NCBI GenBank assembly: GCA_024138025.1
Contig: JAMXBD010001248.1
Coordinates: 248,001 to 312,000, forward strand
From: Combretum micranthum
Taxonomy: Eukaryota > Streptophyta > Magnoliopsida > Myrtales > Combretaceae
Direction: 5' to 3'
Length of the DNA: 64,000 bases
Positions 50,001 through 61,660 of the stretch are shown in pieces. Within the stretch, counting starts at the first letter, position 1; the number at the start of each line of letters is the position of its first letter. The position numbers and the translations under genes are program-made. The notes beneath the pieces were generated by a model that was not told the DNA's origin, did no database searches, and was given only the letters and a program-made list of their open reading frames with translations.

Positions 50001-53000
50001 CTCGAGTTTTGTTGTGTCTTCAGTAGGAATTTTGATGGTCCAGCATTTGCAACATAGGTTGCCAGTCTCATAATGGTGAACTTTAGGTAGAGGAAACTAA
50101 CTTGTGCAAATAGCTTCAGAGCAGCTTTATAAAAGTAGGAAAATGCCTCTAGAGTTCTGGGAATATGCATAAATTTTAAGTTAAGCACACTTTCAGATTT
50201 TGAAATTAGCATAGAAAACCATTAATCTCATTTGGGTCTCTGTGGTCACATTCAGAGACAATGAGTACTTTGTGAAAATTTTTCAGAAGCCTTAACTGAT
50301 ATAATTGGGCGTTACTGTACCTTCAGGATAAAGAAAGCTAATTAGACAGAGAATGTAGAGGAGTTACGGAGGTTATTATAAGAAGAGAAGCTGAAAGGTT
50401 ATTGTGTGCTCTCTAACTTGTTAGCTGAGGAGTGGAATATGGAGAAGTGGGTCATTTTATTGGTAAACAGGGCATATGTATCATCAGTTGGAATGTCAAA
50501 GAGCCTAGTAATTGGATTTGGATCATCCCAATATTTCTTACTTAATTTTCCTCAATGTATATAATGGTTGAAATTGGCTAGATTTTTTAAATACCTTGTG
50601 ACATTGTTATGGCATCATCTTGTAATTTTAACTGGTAAATTGAGACAATTGAGAGAAGGTAAATGGAGAGATATATTTCCCAAGTAATTTGAGTTAATTC
50701 TAATAAATGCAAACAGCATGTGCAAGAACAAAACAAACAGACAGAGATTATGTTCATCTTTGCTCAAACAAAGACGTTTGCATAGATTTCATGCATTGTA
50801 TAACTCTTATTTCGGGCTTCCTGAAGGCTGCTCTGCCAGTAATTTAAGTGAAGTAGAATAGAAATGTTGAAATAGATTAAGGACTTAAGCATATCTATAT
50901 TTTTCTCAAATATCATTTTTAACATTCTTTTTTTTCATCTGCTAGGTGCACTCTTATCCAAAATTTGCAGCAACTGCTATTTGCTTCTTCAACTACTGCA
51001 CAACCCATTTTGACACCTCGGGTATATTCTCCAGAGTTATTCTAGAGTGACACTGTTAATGTTTTAATGCCTGTTGAATGTATGCCTTTCAATTTGGGAA
51101 CTTTTTTTCCCCCTCCCCTTCCCGTTGCTTTCACAATGTCAATGCAAGATTATTATCTACACCATTCTTTGAGAGATTGCTAATCCAGCACCCTTTGGCA
51201 GTTTGCTACCACTGAAAGGACTGCAATGCCTGTAAAAATATTTGGAAATGCCTGCCTTAAAATAATGATACACCACAAAATATCTCAGATCTGTTTTGTG
51301 GTTTTCACTGATAACTAACCTTTTATTATTTGATAAGTAAATTTCGATGAAAGACAAGATAAATATTGAAGGAACCAGTTTTCTGATTGACACTGCCATC
51401 ACTCTACCCATGAAGGTATCTTGTAAGATACATTTTCCCCTGGAAAAGTGTGCTTGTGTCATAATTTTATTCTATATGAGAAGATATGGAATGAACATAG
51501 CCAAAAAAGAAGGGGAATAGAAAAGGCAATAAATGAATATTTTGCATAATTTAAACAAGTTTTGCTCTGTTTGTTTGGATAAGTGATTGGAATGAGCTTT
51601 TTGTATATAAATAGATAACTTGACGATGTTTAGATGTCTAGACCATGTGTCACAGGCTCAAGAATTTTGGCTGGTAAGGGCAAGATCAATAGTAGCTTTA
51701 TGGTCATTTTCTAGTTCTGTATAGAACTGTCATCACCTGTTGCAATGGCAGAAAGATGCTGTGATATTCCACTCTTGGAAACTTTGATAAAATTGCAGAA
51801 AATATGTGGACTTAATCTATGGGATTTGGATTTCCAGGCCCTTAAATGACATTGATGATAATGGTTGGCATAATTCACTAAAGGTGCAATCTCATGACAA
51901 ATTGTATGAATTCGTGGGTAGATTCCACCTTTGACTACAGGCTAATTTGTGCATAGGTCTTGATGGTAGTTCATGTCCATGGTGGTAGGCTGGTAGCTGG
52001 TCCAATTACAGTTCTCTTACTAATGAAGAAAAACTTAATGGATGGAAGAAATGCTTGCTACAGTTACATCTATATCGATTAAGCTGGATTCTTGATACTT
52101 AAGACGTGTAAAGCCATTGAATCAATGCATGAGATGGATGTTTTTGTACATGGTGGTTACCTATTCATATGCGTATCATTTTTAAGTTGGTGTTAAGCTG
52201 GAAGTATTCATCTTTTCCCCTGTTCACTTGTCTGCTAAAGAGGTGCCATCCTAATGCTTGCCTTAAATAGATTTACTTTTAGTCACTGTTTTTGGTATTG
52301 AAAGGATTAAGTGGCAATTATTAATGGCCCTAAAGATGGCTCATTTGATATGTCATTCCTCTCAATATCCCAGTGGTTCCAAACTACTTGCCTTCTGGCT
52401 AAACCACAAAATTGCATCAAGCAATGATCCATTTCTTGATTATTGTCTTTGTTTAGTGAAGGCAACTGTTGCTCTATTTTTCTTTAGGTTAAAGTAACTG
52501 AATTCTGGAAAATTGAGTCTGATGTGGTTATATTGTGCGTATATATGGCATCTATGCAATTTATTTATGTTTGACATTTTCCCAGGCTCTGATGAAAGAG
52601 CTTGATGAGATGGAGAAGATCAATGAAAAGTTGTCTGCAGCAGTTGAAGAGGTTACTCTCGAGCACCGCAAAAAATTGAGGTATTTTTAGTTGAATTTCT
52701 TGTTTCCCTCTCTCCGTAATGATGGCAGTGGAGGCTTCTTTTATTTTTTTTTTTTTTTTTTTTCCAATGAAAATGAAAGATTTTTCTGGCTTCGTGGTTT
52801 GTGTTGCATATTCATAATTTGTCTGCTATATTTTTAGCTGGCATCTATGTTTTTAGTAGGCTACAGCATACTTAATAACTTGCCAGTAATAACATGCTCG
52901 GACATAACTGAAAATAGAACTTATGAGTATCGTGCTTTCACAATATGACACTTCAGAATTTGAGATCCAGTTTGTAATCAATTATGCTAGCTAATAGGTA

Positions 53001-53319
53001 GGGTTGGACACGCTGGAAAGTCCAGTGGGTTACAACTTGCATTGATGTGTTTCGTTTTGGGGAATGGAAAACAAAAAAAAAGAGCATTAAAGGAGGATCC
53101 AAATTCCAATGTACTTAATGTTGTACTTGTTCTTCTTTTAATATGGCTGGTGATTCAGAGCTGTTATATTCTTCACTTGTTGAACAGATCATGAAGCATC
53201 ATACCCAGGAAGTTGAGCTTCAAAGACGGGTTTTCATTGATTTCTTCTGCAATCCAGAGCGTCTAAGGAGCCAAGTCAGGGAACTGACTGCTCGAGTTAG
53301 AGCTTTGCAAGTTTCCTAA
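38048..53319 (+). CDS. AUG3: AUGMIN subunit 3 (HAUS3 homologue)
   Basis: Subunit of the augmin complex, which recruits gamma-tubulin to existing microtubules to nucleate branches in spindle, phragmoplast and cortical arrays. Eighteen exons: 38048-38223, 38320-38356, 38942-39045, 39270-39465, 41561-41627, 42216-42319, 44919-45003, 45583-45637, 45833-45964, 46797-46866, 47459-47513, 47614-47668, 48221-48373, 49526-49637, 49735-49876, 50946-51021, 52586-52680, 53188-53319. All introns are GT-AG. The sum is 1846 bases, two short of 616 codons, because exons 12 and 17 each lack one base (see findings); the expected protein is about 615 residues, like the Arabidopsis protein (recalled near 617). 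Recognised segments: N-terminal [39 protein letters not shown]; a heptad-rich coiled coil ([18 protein letters not shown]); [42 protein letters not shown]; the C-terminal [19 protein letters not shown]. It is predicted largely helical. The start ATG is the first in frame after the leader. Confidence 0.95.
40518..40595 (+). other. Possible in-frame cassette exon in AUG3 intron 4
   Basis: Inside intron 4 a 78-base open segment is bounded by an acceptor (CTTAG) and a donor (AAAG|GTAGC). It would add exactly 26 codons in the running phase, reading [16 protein letters not shown] and onward to a final LVCGK. The usual AUG3 protein goes straight from ...SARNLQ to MNAVLGR, so this would be optional or spurious. 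A partly similar string (AGTCTTCTTGTGAATAG) recurs near 40905. Confidence 0.3.
46490..46585 (+). repeat. T-run followed by G-rich low-complexity tract in AUG3 intron 9
   Basis: About 20 T residues are followed by G runs of 4, 11, 5 and 12 separated by T-rich spacers, then GTGGAGG. Four or more runs of three or more G on the coding strand could form a G-quadruplex in the pre-mRNA. Such a tract is also prone to sequencing error. Confidence 0.7.
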
Positions 53320-55567
53320 TGAAGCTCACCTCTTTGTCCACTCTTTCCTCTGTAGGATCCTTTTCTTTCATTTATTTATTTATTCTGAGAAGGCAGGTAT
53401 TTACTTGGCATAGTTTTTTTCCCTCTTGCAGATATTGTGGGGTGGGTTATAGTCTTTGTATATACAAAGGTTATGTTATGTCCGCATGGAATCCGGAAAA
53501 ATGATGGAAGCTTTTGTACTGAAATAGGTGCTATAGGTTTTTTTATTTTTTTCAATACGACATTAATTTTCCATTTTGTGGAAAATTGTGGACCCATTAT
53601 GGTGCAAGATGGTGTTTCACATCATTTCGTACGATCTTTGCCGCTTGAACTCAACAGTTGACGCAGCTGGAGAAACGGTTTTGTACATTCTAATCATAGT
53701 TGGGTTTTCATTTTCAGTATTCCAATAGAGGTAAGGTTCTAGTTCTAACAAAGTCCCCACACCACTGCTAAATCCATATGGGAGATTCACATTGTGAAAG
53801 AAAAGCAAAGCGCTATTACTAGTTTTTGATGGCAAGTAAAAGCTTGAAAATTTCCACTGCTATGTCAACTTTGGGAGTGTTCGATTTTTCAGGTTTGTTG
53901 GGAAACTGTTGCATCAGTGGCCAATTTCAACTTTGGATTTGAAATTAGATTTGGGTATTATTGTAATACTAATGCAAGATATAAAAGCTTTGATGAATTA
54001 TACGTGCCTTTATAGCAGAAAAGTGGTATATTCTGCTTCCATCATATGATGTATCTTCCCTATAACTGACGTCAGCACATGATCATCGACTTGCTTGGCT
54101 TACTTGTAGCTCTAATTACATATATATGCAGATGTACGAGCCCTTCAACCAGTCACACCAGTTTAGTTTTAGTTTAAACATTCATCAATAGTTGGCTCAT
54201 AGTGCTATTTAATAAGTTCCAAGTCCGGTTGAATAAGAATTAATATACGTTTAATAAGATCAATTGTTAGGTGCAATCTTAGTTTGACATAAATATAGCT
54301 TGATTATTAATATATATATATATATATATAAACTTAATTCGTGTTTAATTAGAATTATAAGCAAATAGAACCACAGAATGATGCTCAACCTTAAGTTCGC
54401 ACAGCTCGCAAGCCACCACCATCCACTTAGTCCACCATTAATCATTTAACCAGTTATCAACGTTCTCTCTGGTTTTTTTTCATCCTCAACTCGGATCCAA
54501 CATCATTAGTGGAATGTTACGACTTACGAGGAGATCACAAACCTATTCTCCTGCGTTCTCCGAGATTTTAATCTTAGTAATCATTCAGGATTTGATCTCC
54601 ATCCACGGTATATGCGGTGTGTGGATGGGCAAATATCATGATTACGTTCATTTATCTGCTCATATTTTTTAAGTGGGAAAAATGAAAAGCTCAAAGATTT
54701 AATAATACCGTTCTTCATTAAGCATTCTGAATAAACAACTTCTATTGGAAACTGAACTACATAAGACACGACATATATACAAATTACAAGTAGGAGAAGC
54801 ATTAAGACGATTCTCTATGCATGTGCAGTTAGTTAGTCTAACGTATTCTCTCTCTCTCTAATTTTTCTATATTTGCAATTAATAATTTTACAATCTCAAA
54901 ATTGTTATATGGTCTAAGAATACTCTAGCTGACCTACGATGATCTCCATGTCACATTGTAAGATTCTGAGGTTTGTTTCCTTCAAACTTTATATAAGGTG
55001 AATGCTTCCTCCCAAAAATTTTCTTATCTTCTTTTTCTTTTTCTTTTTTTTTGGGTATTATCTTTTAGTTATATTTGGAGCCATTATAAATTCAATGATG
55101 TGAGCAAATTGAACTTCCGATATCTAAATAATGGTTCGCATCCGTGATTGCATGATATACGTAAATAACAACATTTTGCCATTGTGCATTACCTAAATCA
55201 TGACAAAAATAAATAAGTAAATAAAAAAAATATAAATTAAGGTTAAAAAAAATTAAAAAAATGTAATACCATCAATCATCAGCTTGCAGAAGAATATAAT
55301 TTGTCAAATTTAAGACCATCTTCCTCATTCCAATAATCATGGCAAGTATTCACACTTGATTCCTAAGACAATCTAAAAATATATGCACAAAAGTTAAAAT
55401 TGCACTAATTAACACATAAAATGTTGACCTTTTTTAAAATTCAGGGGCAACCTTGAGATAACAATTCACAATGCAAAGTCTTGCATGAAATTCATCCAGC
55501 ATTTGGAATATATATATATATATATATATATTATGAAATCCTATAAAATTGATCTCCATTTCATTTT
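53320..55567. other. AUG3 3' region and intergenic DNA
   Basis: The first several hundred bases are likely AUG3 3' UTR; open frames of 61-74 codons there overlap each other on both strands and carry no motif. Further on are a (TA)n run at about 54308-54329, a (CT)n run near 54848, and another (TA)n at about 55508-55531. No other gene is supported. Confidence 0.45.
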
Positions 55568-55816
55568 TTAGGAAGCATTGCTATTTGTAGACCGACTCAA
55601 CCTCGACAGCCGTGGCCAAGGCCACAGGTTGTTGAGGGTAGTCCTGTTGCCATCCGTGTTGTTCTTTGGACCATGGGTTTCATTTTCACGGACCCTATGA
55701 ATATTGCACCTGAATGAACCTGCATGACTTGTAGGGGAACAGATGCATGTTTTCTTTGTTGAATCACATGTTTTGTTTTCCTTTGAATCCATTTTCTCCA
55801 TAATTGTTTTGTTCAC
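55568..55816 (-). CDS. Small CSPT-x-H-x-GSFRC motif protein
   Basis: A single-exon frame of 82 codons ending at 55568. The core CICSPTSHAGSFRCNIHR (about residues 24-41) has four-residue spacing typical of a plant family of small, serine- or basic-rich proteins that carry CxCSPTTHPGSFRC-x-LH(R/K). I recall several unnamed Arabidopsis members, some called serine-rich protein-related. Their function is not established. The three cysteines and the histidine could bind metal, but that is inference. The N-terminus is Lys/Asp-rich; the C-terminus is Asn-, Arg- and Ser-rich. No signal peptide or membrane segment. The first ATG (MNKTIMEKMDS) is taken as start; the internal ATGs at codons 6 and 9 are alternatives. 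It stands alone, 2.2 kb beyond AUG3. Confidence 0.72.
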   Translation of the reverse strand: MNKTIMEKMDSKENKTCDSTKKTCICSPTSHAGSFRCNIHRVRENETHGPKNNTDGNRTTLNNLWPWPRLSRLSRSTNSNAS

Positions 55817-56032
55817 AATTTCTGGATCTTGACACGAAGTAGGGTTTCTCTCCCTTATCCTGCATTTGAGAATGAGTCAATATATATATATATATATAAA
55901 TAAATAAAAAAATAAAGATCATAAAATCGTATAATTTGTATATTGATATTTAAAAGAAACCTATATTTTTGCTCATTTTGATCAAGGATATCTTCAAATC
56001 GATCGAAATGAATGTCAACCATGGGAAATATA
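55817..56032. other. Upstream region of the small gene
   Basis: Holds a (TA)n run at about 55880-55898 and AT-rich DNA. It should contain the small gene's leader and promoter, but no element can be singled out. Confidence 0.35.
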
Positions 56033-56227
56033 TATCTGTTTGGATGACCTGTATTTCATTTGTATCTATATTAGTATTTGATCTGCATCCGTAGTATACC
56101 TGTATTTGGTTTGTTTGATTTTTTTATAAATAAAATTATTTGTTGTTCATCTGTATATGTTTCTTAATAAACAGTTTATTTGAAAATGCTTGTGTGCCAT
56201 CTACATCCAGACGAAACAATTAGACCC
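56033..56227. mobile_element. Decayed relative of the GTCTGTTTGG MITE
   Basis: Begins ATCTGTTTGGATGACCTGTA and ends near ACGAAACAATTAGACCC. It shares with 3119-3348 the ATCTGTATCT/ATTTGTATCTATATT body and a TTCTTRATAAAYARTTT block. The ends are partly eroded. Confidence 0.55.
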
Positions 56228-58011
56228 ATACTCTGCCTTTTAAAGCTATATCCCTTGAATTGCTTGGACATATTTAGACATATAAGATATTCTCGAAATC
56301 AATCATATTATTCCTTAATTTTCGTTATAATAACCGCCTTCGTATTGTTAAGTTTAGAAAACAATCAGTCACTTAGACTTGTAAAAAATAAGATAAAGTT
56401 GATAGGACTTCAAACATCTATCGTCGAACCATTAAAATCATAATAATAGCGGTGATTTCAGTTATTAGATAGTGATGGAATTTTTCATGAGCAAGACCAA
56501 AGACTAATTTGATAGTCATATAGAATACTAGGAAAAGTGACTGAAAGACGGTAAAAATTAAAAGATAAAACCATAGACTAATCCGATGAGCTCTGAGAGT
56601 GCTAGGAAAAGAGGCCGAATGAGTGAAAATCAGAAAATAAAAATTAAACTTGATTTCCTGGGGAGGTTGTGAATTATGTACTGAAGGAACCAGTGGAAAC
56701 AAACAAATTGTACAACTAATAAGACCAAATTAAATGAAGTATAATATAACTACTCGAATTGTCATTGTTCATCGTACAAAGTACGAAGTAATAAAGGGAG
56801 TGAAAAAAGATGACAGAAGAAGAAGTTTCGTAACAAACCAGATATTCATGGTGGGGGAGTACGAAGTCTGCTCTTTCTTTTAATTTCTATGTCATCTTGT
56901 TTTTATAATATCTAAGAAGGCAATGCAATGCTCAGAGAGAGGGGGAGAGAGAGAGAGTTTGTTGCTGGTCTTTCATAAAAATAGGACCAGATCCAAATTT
57001 TGTTAGGTAGTTACGGTATTGGTTGGTTATTATGTTTATTGAATATAATTACTATGACCTCAGTTTCATGTACTAACATCCATATCTCAAAAAATTAAGT
57101 AAGTTTCCTTTACACAATTTAATGTGGTATGATTCATTTTGATGCAATGGGTTAAATTAGGGTTTATCATGAAAGTGTTGAATCATGCATGATTGTTGAT
57201 TGTGATATTCGACTATTTATTGATAATGTGAATACTTAGAGAATTAACATTCAAATTCAAAAATAATAACTAAAGTTGAGAATTTGGGAAAAAAGAATAA
57301 GATGACTCAATTCTATATTTTTTATATCCGTTTATCTTAGGAAATACAATATAAGTAAAACTCAAAGCCGCCAAATGTAGAAACATAAAAAAAAAAAACT
57401 ACAAAAAATGAGAAATCCTAAAACTTAAGGACATAAAATATATGAAAAGATAAAATTAGTACCACTGACGACATTAAAAACTGATGTGTCTATAAATAGT
57501 AATATTGAAACTAAAAACCATATAAAGAATATAAAAACAGCTTGTTTGAGGTCATAAACAAAGGGACTTGGCCAAAAAGCTGCGTAGGTCAGCACCACAG
57601 GTACTAACTTCTTCCTATTAGCTTGTTTCATTCAAAATACGGTCATAAGATCACAAAATCGACACTGCTCAATTTCTATCTCATTTTGTCAGGTAATTAT
57701 TCGCCATTGCTTTCACCTCATCACTTTTTGATCTGATCAATGGACAAGATGCCCATGGAGCTAACTAAATTGGTATACACTCTACACATATATTTCATCT
57801 TAGTTTAGGATGGTAATTTCAAGAAGTGACTTATGTCCATATCAATGTTATTACATTAGGGTGAAACTCATATCAACTATAATTTTTTAAAAATTACTAA
57901 AATACTAATTTTATAAAAAAATTACCAAAATATCATCGTAGTTGCATTTATTGCATGTAACATATCATTTTTAATATATATCATATAATGCATGTAATAA
58001 CATATATATTT
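56228..58011. other. Intergenic, nothing recognised
   Basis: AT-rich. A GA-rich tract (AGAGAGAGGGGGAGAGAGAG) lies at about 56933-56955. The longest open frames (94 and 87 codons) show no domain. Confidence 0.4.
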
Positions 58012-58192
58012 AGGAAAATTATATGGTTCCGTTATTAATTTTGACATGATCAGCCTTTGTCACTATCCAATGGCTCACATCATACCAACATGATCTAACC
58101 ACTCAAATAGTTAATTATTTTAATTACTATATTTATTTTAATGGTTCGATGGTTGACTGAATGGTCCTGTCGATGAGACTATAGAAGATCTC
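58012..58192. mobile_element. MITE, GGAAATTCTATGGTTTCGTC family, copy 2
   Basis: The left end AGGAAAATTATATGGTTCCG pairs with the right part GAGACTATAGAAGATCTC. The middle shares CAACATGATCTAACCACT / TTTTAATGGTTCGATGGTTGA with 35893-36075 in the same orientation. Confidence 0.65.
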
Positions 58193-59099
58193 ACATCTTC
58201 AATATGTGTTGCATGCATCAAAGACAATATGGCAAATATATTGCAATTGATATATGCAACACTAATTAAATATGTAGTATTACATATATTAAATGTGATA
58301 CTACAATAATATTTATATAATTTTTTTGTTTAATTTATATTTGTGTAATTCTTTTTGTTTACCGGTAAACGAAAAATTATTTAATTGGTTATAATATGTC
58401 AATGAGATTATCTAACTGTGGAACATTTTTTTTCCTGATGAATAAATATAAACCATTTTTGTTTAGCAGATTGTGCTAATTGCTAAGCATTGTACAAAGA
58501 TATCATATTTTGGGAATATAATTTCTAAAATATGGTTAAAAAAAAAAGATATCCGCATAATAAGAGTCAAAGGCGTGTCTAGTATGACTTTTATAAAGAA
58601 AGCGTGATTACTAACTGTGCTCAGTGTAGCCTTATTTTATTCAATAAGAGGGCAATAGGCAACAATGCCCTAAGAGGGAAAGTTTAGCATTTAAGTGTTA
58701 ATGACAATTCTCTATCACCAAAACTAACTAATCACAATGTATAAAACGAAAGGTGCAAACCCTCATAAAAAACACTTAACATGATAAAGACAATTCATTG
58801 AGCCGCGATAAGAAATAATGCCTATTTTGACAAATTGATTTGTCACTACAAATGTCTAAATTGTCACATAATACCTATCGTGATAAATTTATTTTGTCAA
58901 TTTCTTGGACACAATAAGCTTATTGTAATAAGTGTTTTGTAACAAAAGTGTTCTTTTTTTTTAATCATAATATGATGATAACGTTTTGTCTTGAAAAGAT
59001 GATACAATGACAAAATAATTTTTCCAAACAATTTTTTTTCATCATAATAGACTTGTTTTTGTCACAATAGATTAAGAAATGAAAATGCGAAAAAGCACA
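58193..59099. other. Intergenic, nothing firm
   Basis: AT-rich. At 58800-59080 there is a run of short TTTTGTCA/TGACAAAA-type motifs in both orientations, which may be a decayed DNA-transposon end. I cannot classify it. Confidence 0.35.
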
Positions 59100-60360
59100 G
59101 TGAAATACTCAAGAGGAGGAGGAGGAGGAGGAGAGGAGGGTGGGGGGGGTGTGAATTGAGTATTTGCCCTAAAAATTCAAACAATTAATTTTAATGGACA
59201 GATCAAATATATATTTAATAGCAAAAGATAATAAAACAACAGATTACAAATGAAATATAAAAGAGTATGATAGAAAATATTAGTCGAAACATAACATGGA
59301 GTTTGACCCACTTCCTACTCTCCATGGTCCATCAATGCTTCCAATCGAAAACTTCATCACCACTTTTATTAATCACAAAATTACGCTTAAGCAGGGCAAT
59401 TACAATTCTTTACAATACATAGGAAATAAAATATTTCCTTTCTCTCTTTAGCAGATCTTTAAGCGATTACATGTGTAAGAACAAAACACTAGAATGTTTT
59501 GCTCTCTTTTTGCAGATATTACAAATTTAATGAGCAAGAGAACAAGAAAGAAAATAATATGTCAGATCGCAATTAAAAGCTCTTTGTGCACTTTCAGACA
59601 CTCTTATGTTGAATCTTCTAAGGACCCTATATATGTAGCCTTAAAAAATTCCAATATCCATTAGAGATAACCTCTTTAAGTTGCTAAGTATTTAATGCAC
59701 TTCAATGGCTCTTTCTTACCACATCGGCTCCAATATTTAAACGGTCGCACCCTAAAGACTCGTCGTGCCCCAAGGTGTCGCGTCTCTAATTTGTCCTCGA
59801 CAAGTCTTTATTTCATTGAGCCTTAAAATCAAATTGTCACACCTTAAGCTTTAACACGTCGAGCCATTGATGTGGCCTTTGACCAAGGCTGTGCATTTTT
59901 AAGTTTTATTAAGTCTTAGTCTCGAACACGTCCTGCCCTAACCAATGGACCTATCGAGCCCTTGACCAACTCCTCGACCAAGGTTATGCATTTCTTGAAC
60001 TTGTTGAGCTTTGGTCTTAACTTTGTCGTGCCTTGACTAATTACCTTATTGACCCCTCGATGTGACCCTCGACTAATGCTCTGCATTTTCGGCTTATCGA
60101 ACTTTAGTCTTGAGTTTGTCACATCTTAGTGAGTGAAGCTATCTAGCTCTTAACTAGGGCTGTTTCTGTTAAAAACTTGCAAAAACTCCACACAAACACA
60201 CAACATACATATATATATTTGACTAATTAAGTGTAACTTACAATAATTGAATAGTTAATTGTGCATCATATTATCTCATCAAAATATTCAATAATCTCTC
60301 TCTTTTTGATGAGTTATGTACAATTAACTCATTTCCAATTTAGCATACTCTCCCTCAATT
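59100..60360 (-). mobile_element. Putative 3' LTR of a Ty1/copia element
   Basis: It follows the RNase H remnant in the element's own direction. A purine-rich tract (minus strand TTGAGGGAGAGTATG, near 60362-60348) marks the likely LTR start. A TATA-like ACATATATAGGG lies near 59632-59621 on the minus strand. The CTCGAC/GTCGAG-rich body (59750-60120) carries no genuine coding. A GGA/G-rich tract lies at 59113-59154. Its far end is not fixed. The 68-codon frame at 59916-60122 is incidental. Confidence 0.5.
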
Positions 60361-60929
60361 AAGATCTAGGTCTCAAAAGAATTTTTGTCAAGTTTAATTC
60401 AAAGACTTGATGCTTAATTATGGGAAGATGCAAAATATACTCAATACATCATTTAGTTCCCCCTTTGTACTTATCAAAACAAACTACATGTGTGCATGTT
60501 AATTGGACATTTTTCACTTCTCCCCCTTTGTATTCGTAAAAAAAAAATGACAAACTTATAATGTTATAAACAAAGAGAGTTAGATAGATAACATACAAGA
60601 TTTGGCATAATAATTGCCTCATAGAGAGGACTTCACGCAATTGCATCACTAGAGGACTTCATAAATGCCTATACATGTAGGACTTCACACACTGCCTCAA
60701 TGCATAAGGACTTCACAAAAATACTCAAATATAACATGTGAATAGTGTCTTATAGTATTAGCTCATAAGACTCACGAATAATACTGTTTATTCAACAAAA
60801 GCAAACACAACAGATCGTAAGCATTACAAAGCAGATATGAACATTTAATAGCTTCTTTTATCCTTATATTAAGTTCTAGATTATCTTGGTTCCATGATAT
60901 TTTAGTATTCATCTTGCTTGATCATGCCT
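60361..60929 (-). mobile_element. 3' untranslated part of the copia element with GAAGTCCTC repeats
   Basis: Between RNase H and the LTR. Minus-strand purine tracts AAAGGGGGAGAAGTG (about 60530) and AAAGGGGGAAC (about 60470) lie here. At 60610-60730 four or five irregular units containing GTGAAGTCCTC/TATGAGGCA (minus sense) match the left-edge block at 1580-1760. Confidence 0.5.
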
Positions 60930-61660
60930 AATTCTCTTTGTAAGGTGCAAAAATTATATTCACTCAAGAGTTTTGTAAAAATATTAGCAATCTGATTGTT
61001 TATATCAATAAATTCTAAGCTGATATCTCTATTTAGAACATGATATCTCTAATGAAATGATGTCTAATTTTGATATACTTGGTTCTTGAGTGTTGAATAG
61101 GATTTTTTTGTCAAATTTATAGCACTTGTGTTATCACAACAAATTGGAGTATTTTCATATTTTAAACTATATTCAAGTAAGGTTTGTTTCATCCATAAAA
61201 TTTATGCACAACAACTACTAACAGCTATATATTTAACTTCGGCAGTTGAAAATATAATCGAATTTTGCTTCTTAGAGCACCAAGATATTAGAGAATTTCC
61301 AAGAAGGTGGCATATGCCACTTACGCTTTTCCGATCTACTTTGCACCCAGCAAAGTTAAGGCTTGCTTCATCCACAAAATTTATGCACAAAAAATACTAA
61401 CAGCTATATATGCAACTCCAACAGTTAAAAGTACAACTGAATTTTGCTTCTTAGAGTACCAAGATATTAGAGAATTTCCAAAAAAGTGGCATATGCCACT
61501 TATGCTTTTTCGATCTACTTTGCACCTAGTAAAGTTAACATCGGAGTATCCAATTAGATTAAAAAAGGTAAACTTTGGATACCATAAGTCAATTTCAATT
61601 GTACCTGCAAGATACTTGAAAATGTGTTTTACTACACTTAAGTGTGATTCTTTTAGGCAT
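60930..61660 (-). pseudogene. Ty1/copia RNase H remnant with internal tandem duplication
   Basis: The minus strand encodes C-terminal RNase H sequence characteristic of copia elements. At 61390-61202 the frame reads ...AGCKVDRKSVSGICHLLGNS through STAEVKYIAVSSCCA. Near 61090-60930 the tail TKYIKIRHHFIRD and QIANIFTKLL can be read with stops between. The segment at about 61190-61350 is repeated at about 61365-61530, so the KVDRKS...SWCSKKQ block occurs twice in tandem; the more upstream copy in element order has further substitutions. Several in-frame stops and shifts show the domain is dead. Confidence 0.8.

Noticed and set aside
58800..59080. CACTA-type transposon end
   Set aside because: A CACTAC string and TTTTGTCA/TGACAAAA motifs are present, but no proper terminal repeat or 3-base target duplication could be found.
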